A stretch of DNA of 52,897 nt from Labilithrix sp. (lineage in GTDB: Bacteria > Myxococcota_A > Polyangia > Polyangiales > Polyangiaceae). The stretch is from the NCBI GenBank assembly GCA_019637105.1, contig JAHBWF010000039.1, positions 1 through 52,897 on the forward strand. The letters are read 5' to 3'. The notes under the pieces were generated by a model. The model was not told the origin of the DNA, ran no database searches, and saw nothing but the letters and a program-made list of their open reading frames with translations. Of the stretch, positions 35,064 through 43,926 are shown piece after piece; the first letter of the stretch is position 1, and each line of letters starts with the position of its first letter. The position numbers and the translations under genes are program-made.

Positions 35064-36314
35064 ATGGGAGAAGTCACACGTCACATCGGGCTGTCGCTCG
35101 GCGCGGACATCTGCTGGCCGCTCTGCTTCGAAGCGATCATGAAGGAGCTCGACCTCCGCATCCCGATCGAGGGCGACACCGTCCGCTTCGAGGTCGAGCG
35201 GGTCATGATCGAGCCCTTCGATCTCCGCCAGGGCTGCAAGTACGACCTCGTCGTCGACCGCCTGACGCACTGGTACCACACGAGCCGCGAGTGGATAAAG
35301 AAGGCCATCTTGATGGATGACCTCTACGTCTTCAACAACCCGTGGAGCGTCCAGGCCAACGAGAAGCACACCACGTACTGCGCGATGATGCGCCTCGGGA
35401 TGCGCATCCCGGAGACGTGGATGATCCCGCCGAAGACGTACGAGCCGAACCCCGACCTCAAGCTCACGCTCTCGCGCCACGCGAAGCTCTTCGACGTGAG
35501 CCTCCTCGGCAAGAAGCTCGGCTGGCCGATGTTCATGAAGCCGTACGACGGCGGCGGCTGGCGCGGCGTCACCAAGGTCGACGACGCCGAGGCGATGTGG
35601 AAGGCGTACGACGAGAGCGGGAAGTCGGTCATGCACGTCCAGCAGGCGATCCACGACTTCGATCGGTTCGTCCGCTGCATCGGCTTCGGCCCGCAGACGC
35701 ACTGTGTCCTGTACGACCCGTCGGCGCCGCTCCACGAGCGCTACACGACCGAGCGGAACTTCATCTCCAAGGAGGACGAAGACCACCTCCGCAAGATCAC
35801 GCTGACGATCAACGCGTTCTTCGACTGGGAGTTCAACTCCTGCGAGGCGCTGCGCAAGGACGGGCTCTGGTACCCCATCGACTACGCGAACCCGTGCCCC
35901 GACTCGCAGGTGACGTCGCTCCACATGCACTTCCCGTGGATGGTGAAGGCGTACGTCCGCTGGGCGGTCTTCTGCGCCGCCACGAAGCGCAAGATGCGGA
36001 AGAACCAGGACTGGGCGCCGTTCATCGCGATCGCCGACACGGACGCCCCGTTCGAGGAGAAGCTGGAGCGGTACGCCAAGCTCGCCGACGAGCGCTTCGA
36101 GACGGCGCGCTTCGAGGAGTTCACGGCGAAGCACCTGTCGCACCTCGACGAGGTCGCCTGGGGCTTCTTCGGCACCGCGCCCGCGAAGGAGGCCGTCCGC
36201 CAGAAGGTCGCCGCGCTCTTCCCGGCGCACGAGCACGAGAAGTTCACCGAGCACTTCTGGAGCCGCATCCAGGACTGGCGCAAGCTGGAAGAGGCGACGC
36301 TGAAGCGCGCCTGA
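35064..36314 (+). CDS. ATP-grasp-like protein D, divergent
   Basis: Encodes 416 residues from the ATG at 35064, with GAAGAGG upstream. The N-terminal part (MGEVTRHIGLSLGADICWPL) handles a Rossmann-like region. The central part has ATP-grasp features: SLLGKKLGWPMFMKPYDGGG with WRGV (Lys plus Gly-rich loop), VMHVQQAIHDFDRFVRCIGF, FFDWEFNSCEALRKDG (likely metal Glu) and YPIDYANPCPDSQ (likely Asp/Asn metal ligands). It differs clearly from ligases A-C and has a C-terminal helical extension of about 100 residues. It closes the four-gene run that starts at 31564. Probably an ATP-dependent ligase or kinase; the substrate is unknown. The next gene is convergent after 14 bases. Confidence 0.8.
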   Translation: MGEVTRHIGLSLGADICWPLCFEAIMKELDLRIPIEGDTVRFEVERVMIEPFDLRQGCKYDLVVDRLTHWYHTSREWIKKAILMDDLYVFNNPWSVQANEKHTTYCAMMRLGMRIPETWMIPPKTYEPNPDLKLTLSRHAKLFDVSLLGKKLGWPMFMKPYDGGGWRGVTKVDDAEAMWKAYDESGKSVMHVQQAIHDFDRFVRCIGFGPQTHCVLYDPSAPLHERYTTERNFISKEDEDHLRKITLTINAFFDWEFNSCEALRKDGLWYPIDYANPCPDSQVTSLHMHFPWMVKAYVRWAVFCAATKRKMRKNQDWAPFIAIADTDAPFEEKLERYAKLADERFETARFEEFTAKHLSHLDEVAWGFFGTAPAKEAVRQKVAALFPAHEHEKFTEHFWSRIQDWRKLEEATLKRA

Positions 36315-36328
36315 GCGGGCCGCTCCGG

Positions 36329-37744
36329 CTAGAGCGGGCGCGCGCAGCGGGCGCCGACGGCGTAGTGGCTGATGTAGTGCCCCCACGTCTTCGGGTTGCC
36401 GTACTTCTCCACGCCGAGGTACGCCTCCTGGAAGGCGTACTGCCGGACGCCGCCGCGGTCCAGGTTGGCGCCGGCGGGGTTTCCGGCGACGAACGTCTCC
36501 ACGAGGCCGAGCAGATCGGCGTGCCCGAACGGGCCGTTGCCCGTCGGGAAGCGCCCGGGGGCGGCGACCTGATACGCGCGATCGATCGGCAGCCCGTCGT
36601 TCGCGAGCGGCACGCCCGCGCGCGGCGGCGGCCACGCGTAGTTGAAGTCGTACGAGGCCCGGGCGTAGAGGTTCGTGTCCGTCCCCCACGGGAACGGCCG
36701 CGCCGCCTCGGTCTGTTCGCCGCGGACCGCGTAGGCCCACTCCTCGTAGGTCGGCAGCCGCCCGCCGTCCCACGCGCAGAACGCGACGAAGAGCGCGCGC
36801 GGCGTGCAGTTGAGCGTCTTGGTGTCGAGCTCGTCCTTCGTCCAGCCGCGCTCGTCGCCGGAGTAGGCGAGGAGCTTGTCGGCGGCGTGCCAGTAGGTCG
36901 GCCCGCCCATGCCCTTGGCGTAGCAGCCGTTCGCGCGGCCCTGCGCGTTCCAGTACGCGTTCGCGCCCTGGCCGGTCCCGATGAGCTGGACGACGTCGAC
37001 CTCGTTCGCGGGCACCGAGTCGTCCCACGCCTCCGACCACTCCGCCGGCAAGAGCGGGCGGTTCGCCTTCACCCAGCTCCGCACGTCTCCGCCCGTCGCC
37101 TCGATGAACGCCCGCATGCGCCCGGCCGTGATCAGGTACTTGTCGAGGCGGTACGGCCTGGCGCCCGGCTGGATCGAGACGCAGCAGTCCTCGTGCTTCC
37201 GCGCCGGATCGTCGATCTCGCCGGAGCCGCACGTGTCGCCGCCGAAGTGCTGCCGGCAGCTCCGCGACGCGGCGCAGACGCCGGACGGACACGCATCGGT
37301 CTCGCAGTCGTTGTGTATTTTGCACGTTTTGCCGGTCGCGCATTTCGGCGCGTTCGCGCCGCCGCAGTCGACGTCGGTCTCGTCGCCGTTCTTCACGCCG
37401 TCGGTGGGGGACGGGGCGGCGCAGACGCGGTCCTCGCACACGCCGGACGCGCAGTCGCCGCCGGCGTCGCAGCCGTCGTCCGCCGCCGCCGGGGGCTCGC
37501 TCGCCGGCGACGTGCCTTCGGTCCCGGCCGCTTCGCTCGCCGGCGGCGGCGCGGCTTCGCTCTCCGCCGCGCTCGAGCAGGCGGTCGCCGAGGCGATCGC
37601 GACGAGCAGCGCGCCGGCGGCGAGCGCGCTCGGCGCGGCGGCGCGGGCTCCGGCGGAGAGGGGCACGCGGGATCCACGGCGGCGATCCAGTCGATCGGGC
37701 GTCGAGATCAAGAAACACCGGGAATCTTCGCGTGATCGAGCCAT
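36329..37744 (-). CDS. SUMF1/FGE-like lipoprotein with a Cys-rich linker
   Basis: Encodes 471 residues from the ATG at 37744, which has GGGAGG upstream; a GTG at 37666 would give a shorter, cleaner lipoprotein signal (ALAAGALLVAIASATACSS). After the lipobox comes a Ser/Pro/Ala linker. Next is a Cys-rich EGF-like or disulfide segment of about 90 residues (GGDCASGVCEDRVCA; NDCETDACPSGVCA), as in many myxobacterial surface lipoproteins. A SUMF1-like domain follows (YRLDKYLITAGRMRAF, WDGGRLPTYEEWAYAVRG, FGHADLLGLVETFV). The C-terminus lacks the FGE active-site cysteines, so catalysis is doubtful. Probably a surface recognition protein. Confidence 0.85.
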   Translation of the reverse strand: MARSREDSRCFLISTPDRLDRRRGSRVPLSAGARAAAPSALAAGALLVAIASATACSSAAESEAAPPPASEAAGTEGTSPASEPPAAADDGCDAGGDCASGVCEDRVCAAPSPTDGVKNGDETDVDCGGANAPKCATGKTCKIHNDCETDACPSGVCAASRSCRQHFGGDTCGSGEIDDPARKHEDCCVSIQPGARPYRLDKYLITAGRMRAFIEATGGDVRSWVKANRPLLPAEWSEAWDDSVPANEVDVVQLIGTGQGANAYWNAQGRANGCYAKGMGGPTYWHAADKLLAYSGDERGWTKDELDTKTLNCTPRALFVAFCAWDGGRLPTYEEWAYAVRGEQTEAARPFPWGTDTNLYARASYDFNYAWPPPRAGVPLANDGLPIDRAYQVAAPGRFPTGNGPFGHADLLGLVETFVAGNPAGANLDRGGVRQYAFQEAYLGVEKYGNPKTWGHYISHYAVGARCARPL

Positions 37745-37915
37745 TCCGTCGGGCCTCCCGCGCTCCGCGGTGCAGCCGGCGTGCCGTGACGTTGAAAAAT
37801 TGCACCGTGAGAGGAGTCGTCCGCCGTCGGGAGGCGGCGCGCCGGCGACGAAGAGGCGCCTCGCGCGCCGCGGCCCCTTGCTGCAGGCGACGCCGCGCCC
37901 GGCCCGGCGCCGTCG

Positions 37916-37924
37916 TGCTAAACC
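37916..37924 (+). promoter_or_regulatory. Candidate extended -10 element (TGCTAAACC) for the peroxiredoxin gene
   Basis: TGCTAA ends 7-11 bases before the ATG at 37932, in line with the recurring near-leaderless arrangement. Confidence 0.35.
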
Positions 37925-37931
37925 CGCCGCC

Positions 37932-38390
37932 ATGATCGACGTCGGACAGAAGCTCCCCGCGTTCAGCCTCGAGAACCAGGACGGAGAGACCCGGACGAGC
38001 GCGAGCTACGCCGGCAAGTGGCTCGTGCTCTACGTCTACCCGAAGGACGACACCCCCGGGTGCACGATCCAGGGCAAGTCGTTCACCGCGACGAAGGCCG
38101 ACTACGACGCCGCGGGCGCGGTCGTCGTCGGTCTCAGCGCGGACGACGCGAAGTCCCACAAGGACTTCTGCAACAAGTTCGCGTTCACGATCGAGCTGCT
38201 CGCCGATCCGGAGACGAAGCTCCTCGGCGCGCTCGGCGTCGGCCAGTCCGAGTACAAAGGGACGCTCTACTGGGACCGCACGACGTTCCTCGTCGATCCG
38301 ACCGGCGTCGTCCGCAAGGTCTACACGAAGGTCGATCCGAACGGCCACGAGAAGACCGTCCTCGACGACATCGCGAAGCTCAAGGGCTGA
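37932..38390 (+). CDS. Peroxiredoxin, BCP/PrxQ type
   Basis: Encodes 152 residues, the usual BCP/PrxQ length. The peroxidatic cysteine is Cys44 in KDDTPGCTIQGKSF. The resolving Cys found five residues later in E. coli BCP is absent (Lys49). Instead Cys80 in HKDFCNKFAF is 36 residues on, the place of the resolving Cys in the alpha3-type PrxQ subgroup, so it should still be a 2-Cys enzyme. It reduces hydroperoxides using thioredoxin in the cytosol. It stands alone between a SUMF1-like gene (divergent) and the kinase gene (convergent). Confidence 0.95.
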   Translation: MIDVGQKLPAFSLENQDGETRTSASYAGKWLVLYVYPKDDTPGCTIQGKSFTATKADYDAAGAVVVGLSADDAKSHKDFCNKFAFTIELLADPETKLLGALGVGQSEYKGTLYWDRTTFLVDPTGVVRKVYTKVDPNGHEKTVLDDIAKLKG

Positions 38391-38414
38391 CATCCCCGCG
38401 CGGCCTCGTCGTCA

Positions 38415-38476
38415 ACGGCGGCCGCGCGTCGTCGACGTCGGTTGCCGCGTCGTCGGGACGGCGGCCGCGCGTCGTC
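38415..38476. repeat. 19-bp exact direct repeat between convergent genes
   Basis: The sequence acggcggccgcgcgtcgtc occurs at 38415-38433 and 38458-38476, 43 bases apart. The second copy runs into the kinase gene's stop codon (38475-38477). Seen directly. Confidence 0.85.
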
Positions 38477-40619
38477 AGCGATGGCTGAGGAGCAAACAGC
38501 CGCCGATCGACAGCGTGATCACGACGAGCGCGGCGAGGCCGAGCTCGGCGATCCGGACGGCTTGCGGCTTCTCCGCCTCGGGCAACGGAGGGCGCGGCGG
38601 CTCCTGGTGGGGGAGCCAGCGCGCCGGGTCCGACGCGGGCTCGTACGCGGCGCCCGGCATGCGCGCGCGCGCGGACGGCGGCGGCAGCGCGACGGAGCCC
38701 GACGGCGCGCCGCGCGGTCCGGCGGCGGGGGGCAGCGCGTCCGAGCTCCCCGGATGAACGGGCGGCATCCGCGCCGGGCCCGCGGGCTCGATCCGGCGCG
38801 GCGGAGGGAGGGGCAGCGGACCCGACCCCGCGAGCTGCGCCGGCGGGAAGAGCGCGGCGTGCGCCGGATCGTGCGGGCGCTCGTGGCGGGGACGATCGAG
38901 GCGCATCGTGCGCTTCGCTTCTTCCTCGACGGGCGGCGGCTCGGCGATCAGCGTCCCGGTGCGCGGGACCGGACCGGTGCGCGGGACGGGAGGTCCGCCC
39001 AGCGCCTGCGTCGTGTCGACGCGCGCGGGCGGCGCGTGCGCGACCGCCCGGGGGAGCGACAGGATCGCGGGCGTCTCGGTCGTGGCGACCGTCGGCCCTT
39101 CCATGTCGCCCTCGGTGAACTCCGCGGTCCAGAGATCGTCCGGATCGCGCGGGGTGGGGAGCTCGGCGGAGTCGGGGCCCCCGTCGTGCGGGGCGCGGAA
39201 CCCCGCGGGCGGCGCGCCGCGCGGCGGCCTCACCACCGTCCGCTCGGCGGTCGACGCCGGCGGCGAGTCGATCACCGCGGTCGGTCCGGAGGACGGCATC
39301 GGCAGCTCGGTCGTCGGCTCCGACGACGGGACGAGGGACGTCGCGCTCGAGTTGACCACCGTCCGCCCCGACAGCGGCGCGGGCTCGGGCGGCGGCGCCG
39401 GGCGCGACGCGCGCGGCGTCGCGGGGAGCTTCACGCCGGAGCCTGGCGTCGCGGCGGGCGGCGTCGCGGGGAGCTTCACGCCGGCGCGCGACGACTTCGC
39501 GCCGAGCGCCGGCGGCGGGGCCGACGGCAGCGGGATGCGCTGCATCTTCTGCATCGGCGGCGGCTTGAACGAGAGCGACGGGGCGGACGCGGCCGGCGGC
39601 TTCACCGAGAGCGCCTTCGGATCGCTCGGCGCCGCGTCGTCTCCGGGCGGCGCGGTCACGGCGCTCGTCCCCTCACGCGGCGTCGCCGCCGGCGGCGGGG
39701 GCAGCGCGCTCGGGCGCGCGAGCGGCGTCTGCGCGGGCGTCGACGCGTAGCTCTGCGGCACGGCCTTCCGGAGCGCCGCCTGCATCTCGCGTACGCCCGG
39801 CCAACGACGCGGCTTCTCGAGCGCGAGCGCCTTGTCGACGACCGCGATCACCTCCCGCGGGATCTCCCGGCCTGCGCGCGTCGCCGCGAGCGACCGCGCC
39901 TGCCGGCTCGCCGCGGCCATCAAGAGGTTGCTCAGCGTGTCCTGGACGTGCACCGCCTCGCCCGAGAGGAGCGTGAACATCGTCGCGCCCACGGCGTAGA
40001 CGTCGGTGTGCGCGTCGATCTGCCCGCGCTTGCCGAGCGCCTGCTCGGGCGACATGTACTCGGGCGTCCCGAGCAGGAGCCCCGTCGCCGTCGGCTCGGC
40101 CTGGACCGCGGCCTCCTTGATGTGCGCGATGCCGAAGTCGAGGACCTTCACGGTGCCGTCGGCGAGGACGAAGATGTTCTCCGGCTTGATGTCGCGGTGG
40201 ATGATGCCCCGCTCGTGCGCGGCCGCGAGGACGTCGAGCACCTGATCGCAGACGTGCGTGACCTCCGCGACCGGGAGGCGACCGCCGCTGCGTTCGCGCT
40301 TGTCCTCGAGCAGCTCCCCGTGCTCGAGCAGCTCCATCACGATGTACGCCGAGCCGTCGGCGGTGACGTCGTCGTCGAGGATCCGGACGACGCCGGGGTG
40401 GCCGACCTTGTTCGCGGCGTAGCCCTCGCGGAGGAAGCGGCTCCGGACGTCCGCGTTCCGCGCGTACTCCGGGTGCATGATCTTGATGGCGGCGACCTGA
40501 CCGCGCCGGTGCGTCGCGCGGAAGACGGTCGCGACCCCGCCGCGCGCGATCTTCGCCTCGATCCGCCACTTGTCTTGCAGGACCGTCCCGATCCAGCCCG
40601 ACGGTCTGTGGTCCACCAT
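38475..40619 (-). CDS. Hanks-type Ser/Thr protein kinase with long disordered tail and C-terminal TM helix
   Basis: Encodes 714 residues from the ATG at 40619. The kinase domain spans about 10-265: KIARGGVATVFRATHR (Gly-rich loop, one Gly replaced), AAIKIMHPE (catalytic Lys), IIHRDIKPENIFV, KVLDFGIAHIKEA (DFG) and GTPEYMSPEQ, all intact. A Pro/Ala/Ser-rich region of about 400 residues follows, with internal repeats (VKLPATPPAA/VKLPATPRAS; VPRTGPVPRTGTL). A single transmembrane helix at the extreme C-terminus (LGLAALVVITLSIGGCLLL) anchors it. This architecture is typical of myxobacterial kinases. Its targets are unknown; divergence from the esterase-ligase operon makes control of that operon possible but unproven. 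A TGTAGTCT -10-like element lies 10 bases before the ATG. Confidence 0.93.
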   Translation of the reverse strand: MVDHRPSGWIGTVLQDKWRIEAKIARGGVATVFRATHRRGQVAAIKIMHPEYARNADVRSRFLREGYAANKVGHPGVVRILDDDVTADGSAYIVMELLEHGELLEDKRERSGGRLPVAEVTHVCDQVLDVLAAAHERGIIHRDIKPENIFVLADGTVKVLDFGIAHIKEAAVQAEPTATGLLLGTPEYMSPEQALGKRGQIDAHTDVYAVGATMFTLLSGEAVHVQDTLSNLLMAAASRQARSLAATRAGREIPREVIAVVDKALALEKPRRWPGVREMQAALRKAVPQSYASTPAQTPLARPSALPPPPAATPREGTSAVTAPPGDDAAPSDPKALSVKPPAASAPSLSFKPPPMQKMQRIPLPSAPPPALGAKSSRAGVKLPATPPAATPGSGVKLPATPRASRPAPPPEPAPLSGRTVVNSSATSLVPSSEPTTELPMPSSGPTAVIDSPPASTAERTVVRPPRGAPPAGFRAPHDGGPDSAELPTPRDPDDLWTAEFTEGDMEGPTVATTETPAILSLPRAVAHAPPARVDTTQALGGPPVPRTGPVPRTGTLIAEPPPVEEEAKRTMRLDRPRHERPHDPAHAALFPPAQLAGSGPLPLPPPRRIEPAGPARMPPVHPGSSDALPPAAGPRGAPSGSVALPPPSARARMPGAAYEPASDPARWLPHQEPPRPPLPEAEKPQAVRIAELGLAALVVITLSIGGCLLLSHR

Positions 40620-41027
40620 GCCCGCGAGAAGACTACACGAGGCCGAGGTCGTCTCGCATCGACCGCGCGCCTCGCGCGCCGCGCGCCGATCGCGACCGTC
40701 CCGATCGCGCGTGAGCCGGCGCGGACGCGCCGCGCGCCGGATCGTCGATCGCGACGCGCGCCGACGCCGCGACCGGATCGGTCGCGCGCGGACCGGCCGC
40801 GGAGCCCCGCCCGTTCGGAGGCCGCGGCGCGTCCCCGCGGCGACACCGGATCGCAACTACGACCTGCCCCGATGTAAGCAAGGCGGCGGCGCGGAGTCCT
40901 CAAATACGCGGGGTTTCAGGGTTTACTTGCGACCGGACGCGCGCGCCGCTACGACGTGGGCGAAGCTCTTCGGTTTGGAGCTGTGACTGGGGTTGGAGGG
41001 TCCGTCCGCGCAGGGCGGGACAAAAAC
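40620..41027. other. Divergent spacer between the kinase gene and the esterase operon
   Basis: These 408 bases hold no convincing gene. A TGTAGTCT -10-like element serves the kinase side (40630-40637, minus). A less GC-rich patch near 40895-40930 (around CTCAAATACGCGGGGTTTCA) is a plausible promoter region for the plus-strand operon. The rest is Arg-coding-like CGCG-rich sequence. Confidence 0.4.
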
Positions 41028-41786
41028 ATGTTCGAGAAGTCTTCCTGGTACTCGTCTCGTTTGCAGTGCGACACGACGCTCGCGCGCTGGGGGTTCTCCG
41101 GTCAACCCGTGCTCGTCTTCCCGACCGCCGGCAGCGACGCGGAGGAGATCGAGCGCTTCAAGATGATCCACGTGCTCGAGCCGTTGCTCGCCGCCGGGCG
41201 CGTCAAGATCTACTCGTGCGACAGCGTCGCGGGGCGCGTGTTCTTCGACAAGCAGCACTCGGTCGAGCACCGCATGTACGTGATGAACCAGTTCCACCAG
41301 TACGTGAAGCACGAGGTCGTCCCCGCGATCCGCACGGACTGCAAGACGCCCGACATCCCGATCTGGACGACGGGCGCGTCGATCGGCGCGTTCCACGCCG
41401 TGGCGGTGACGTGCCGGTTCCCCGATCTCTTCCACCGCGCGCTCGGGATGAGCGGGAGCTACGAGCTGCTCCGGTTCATCGATCACCCGCAGCCGACGGA
41501 CTACTACCGGGTGTCGTCGCCGCTCCACTTCGTGCCCACGCTCTCGGGCCTGCACCTCGACGTGCTGCGCACGCGCTACATCCACCTCGCGTCGGGCGAG
41601 GGCAAGTGGGAGAACATCGGCGAGAGCTTCCGCATGGGCAAGGTGCTCGGCGACAAGGGGATCCCGAACTGGGTCGAGTCCTGGGGCAACGTCGATCACG
41701 ACTGGGTCACCTGGCGCGCGAAGCTCCCCAAGTACCTCGACGACTGGACCTCGCCGAAGCAGGCGGAAGCGGCGGCGCAGGTCTGA
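41028..41786 (+). CDS. Esterase-like alpha/beta hydrolase (COG4947 type)
   Basis: Encodes 252 residues from the ATG at 41028; a GTG 72 bases upstream would add a Gly-rich stretch unlike the family. The protein begins MFEKSSWYSSRL and has PVLVFPTAGSDAEEIERF, then TTGASIGAFHAVAV (Ser118 in GxSxG), an ARTRYIHLASGEG-like strand and VDHDWVTWRAKLP (likely catalytic His). It lacks a signal peptide. It is the first gene of a tight three-gene operon with a GCS2-CBS ligase (1 base gap) and an AspA-like amidohydrolase. Such small esterases are found beside ATP-grasp and GCS2 genes in other bacteria; a role in releasing or transferring the ligated product is inferred. Confidence 0.85.
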   Translation: MFEKSSWYSSRLQCDTTLARWGFSGQPVLVFPTAGSDAEEIERFKMIHVLEPLLAAGRVKIYSCDSVAGRVFFDKQHSVEHRMYVMNQFHQYVKHEVVPAIRTDCKTPDIPIWTTGASIGAFHAVAVTCRFPDLFHRALGMSGSYELLRFIDHPQPTDYYRVSSPLHFVPTLSGLHLDVLRTRYIHLASGEGKWENIGESFRMGKVLGDKGIPNWVESWGNVDHDWVTWRAKLPKYLDDWTSPKQAEAAAQV

Positions 41787-41787
41787 C

Positions 41788-43926
41788 ATGGAAGCCGGTC
41801 CTCGGAACGACAAGACGTCCGCCGGCGAGCTCGAAGGCCCCGAACGCGCGCGCTACGTGCGCGCGCTCCTCAGCGATCTCCGCGCGCTCGAGCGGATGCT
41901 CGCGGAGGGCATGTTCGAGGAGGGCGTCTCGACCGTCGGCGCCGAGCAGGAGATGTTCCTCGTCGACCGCGCGTACAACGCGTCGCCGACGGTGCTCGAG
42001 CTGATCGACAAGATCGCCGACCCGCACCTCACGACCGAGCTCGGGCTCTTCAACCTCGAGATGAACGCCGACCCGGAGCCGCTCGACGGCGGCGGGCTCG
42101 CGCGGCTCGAGGCGCAGCTCACGTCGCTCTACGCGCGCGTGAAGGCGGCCGCCGCCGAGCTGGACGTCCAGCCGGTGCTCACGGGCATCCTGCCGACGCT
42201 CGCGCGGACGGACCTCTCGCTCGACAACATGGTGCCGAACCCGCGCTACCTCACGCTGAACCGCGTGATGAGCGCGGCCAAGGGCGACGGCTACGACATC
42301 TCGATCAAGGGCCTCGACGAGCTCGTCGCCAAGCACGACTCGCTCATGTTCGAGGCCTGCAACGCGAGCTTCCAGGTCCACCTGCAGTCGCTCGATCCGC
42401 GGCGCTTCGGCCACGACTACGACATCGCCCAGCTCGTCCTCGCGCCGACGCTCGCGATCGGGACCAACTCTCCGACGCTCCTCGGCAAGCGACTCTGGGC
42501 GGAGACGCGCATCGCCCTCTTCGAGCAGTCGTGCGACATCCGCACGCGCACGCTCCACGCGCGGCAGGACGCGCCGCGCGTCTCGTTCGGCAAGGGGTGG
42601 GCGACGCGCGGGGGCGCGCTCGGCATCTTCAAGGAGAACGTCACGCGCTTCCGCCCGCTCGTCGGGATGAGCGTCGACGAGGACTCGCTGAGGATCCTCG
42701 ACGAGGGCGGCGTCCCCGACCTCCGCGCGCTCCGCCTCCACAGCGGCACGATCTACCGCTGGAACCGCGCCTGCTACGGCGTCTCCGCCAGCGGCAAGCC
42801 CCACCTCCGCATCGAGCTGCGCGCCCTCCCGTCGGGCCCGTCGATCCTCGACGAGGTGGCGAACGCCGCGTTCTGGATCGGCCTCATGCGCGAGCTCTCG
42901 CGCACGATCGAAGACCTCCCGTCGCGGATGGACTTCGACCAGGCGCAGGCGAACTTCTACAACGCCGCGCGCGAGGGCCTGGCCGCGCGCTTCATCTGGC
43001 TCGACGGCGAGGAGGTGATCGCGCAGCCGTTCGTCCTCGATCGCCTCTTGCCGATCGCCGAGGCCGGGCTGTCGCGCGCGGGCGTCGATCCGGACGACGT
43101 CAAGCGGTACCTCGGCGTCGTCGACAAGCGCGTCCGCACCCTCCACACGGGATCGCGCTGGGCGCTCCGCTCGCTCGCGGACATGAAGCCGAAGGGCACG
43201 CCCGGCGAGCACCTCGCCGCGCTCGTCGCCGCGACGATCGCGCGCCAGGAGACGGCGCGTCCGGTCGCCGAGTGGGAGCGCGCGCGCCTCGACGAGATGC
43301 CGGCGCGCCGGACGGGCTGGGCGAAGGTCTCGCAGTACATGCAGACCGACCTCTTGATCGTCCACCCGAACGATCCGGTCGAGCTCGCCGCCGACATCAT
43401 GAGCTGGGAGCGCATCCGGCATTTGCCGGTGGAGGACGAGAACGGCAAGCTGGTGGGGCTCGTCACGTCGCGCGCGGTCCTCCGGTACTACGCGAACCTG
43501 CCGGGCGCCCGCTCGGAGAGCTCCTCGATGCTCCCGCGCAGCGATAGCTCAACCATGCTCCCGAGGTCGGACAGCTCCACGTCGCTCCTCGCCGATCTCA
43601 CCCGGCTCGGGAGCGCGCCCCCGCCGAATGTGACGGTCGGCGAGGTCATGAAACGGGATCTGGTGACGGTCTCGCCCGAGACGTCCACCCTCGCTGCGAT
43701 CTCCTTGATGCGCAAGCACCGCATTGGATGCTTGCCTGTGGTCAAGGATGGACGCATCGTTGCGATGGTCATGGAGGAAGACTTCATGGGCATCGCCGCC
43801 GATCTCCTCGAGGAGAAGCTCGGCGCCCTCGAGTCGACCGAGGAGCCCTCCGTCAGGAGCGCGACGCGGGAGAAGGCGACGGAGCGGGCGGCGGAAGGAC
43901 CGGACGCGAGGAGGCACTCTCGATGA
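41788..43926 (+). CDS. Glutamate-cysteine-ligase-like (GCS2) enzyme fused to two CBS domains
   Basis: Encodes 712 residues. The GCS2-type domain (about 30-480) shows VGAEQEMFLVDRAYN, ELGLFNLEMNADP, NACNASFQVHLQ-like FEACNASFQVHLQSL and FGKGWATRGGALGIF; it should form a gamma-glutamyl or similar amide with ATP. CBS domain 1 (about 513-570; YMQTDLLIVHPNDPVELA) and CBS domain 2 (about 614-670; EVMKRDLVTVSPETSTLAA) follow, separated by a Ser-rich linker (about 573-608) that repeats SSxMLPRSD. CBS pairs usually bind adenine nucleotides, so activity may answer to energy charge or SAM. It starts 1 base after the esterase stop and overlaps the next gene by 4 bases (ATGA). Confidence 0.9.
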   Translation: MEAGPRNDKTSAGELEGPERARYVRALLSDLRALERMLAEGMFEEGVSTVGAEQEMFLVDRAYNASPTVLELIDKIADPHLTTELGLFNLEMNADPEPLDGGGLARLEAQLTSLYARVKAAAAELDVQPVLTGILPTLARTDLSLDNMVPNPRYLTLNRVMSAAKGDGYDISIKGLDELVAKHDSLMFEACNASFQVHLQSLDPRRFGHDYDIAQLVLAPTLAIGTNSPTLLGKRLWAETRIALFEQSCDIRTRTLHARQDAPRVSFGKGWATRGGALGIFKENVTRFRPLVGMSVDEDSLRILDEGGVPDLRALRLHSGTIYRWNRACYGVSASGKPHLRIELRALPSGPSILDEVANAAFWIGLMRELSRTIEDLPSRMDFDQAQANFYNAAREGLAARFIWLDGEEVIAQPFVLDRLLPIAEAGLSRAGVDPDDVKRYLGVVDKRVRTLHTGSRWALRSLADMKPKGTPGEHLAALVAATIARQETARPVAEWERARLDEMPARRTGWAKVSQYMQTDLLIVHPNDPVELAADIMSWERIRHLPVEDENGKLVGLVTSRAVLRYYANLPGARSESSSMLPRSDSSTMLPRSDSSTSLLADLTRLGSAPPPNVTVGEVMKRDLVTVSPETSTLAAISLMRKHRIGCLPVVKDGRIVAMVMEEDFMGIAADLLEEKLGALESTEEPSVRSATREKATERAAEGPDARRHSR

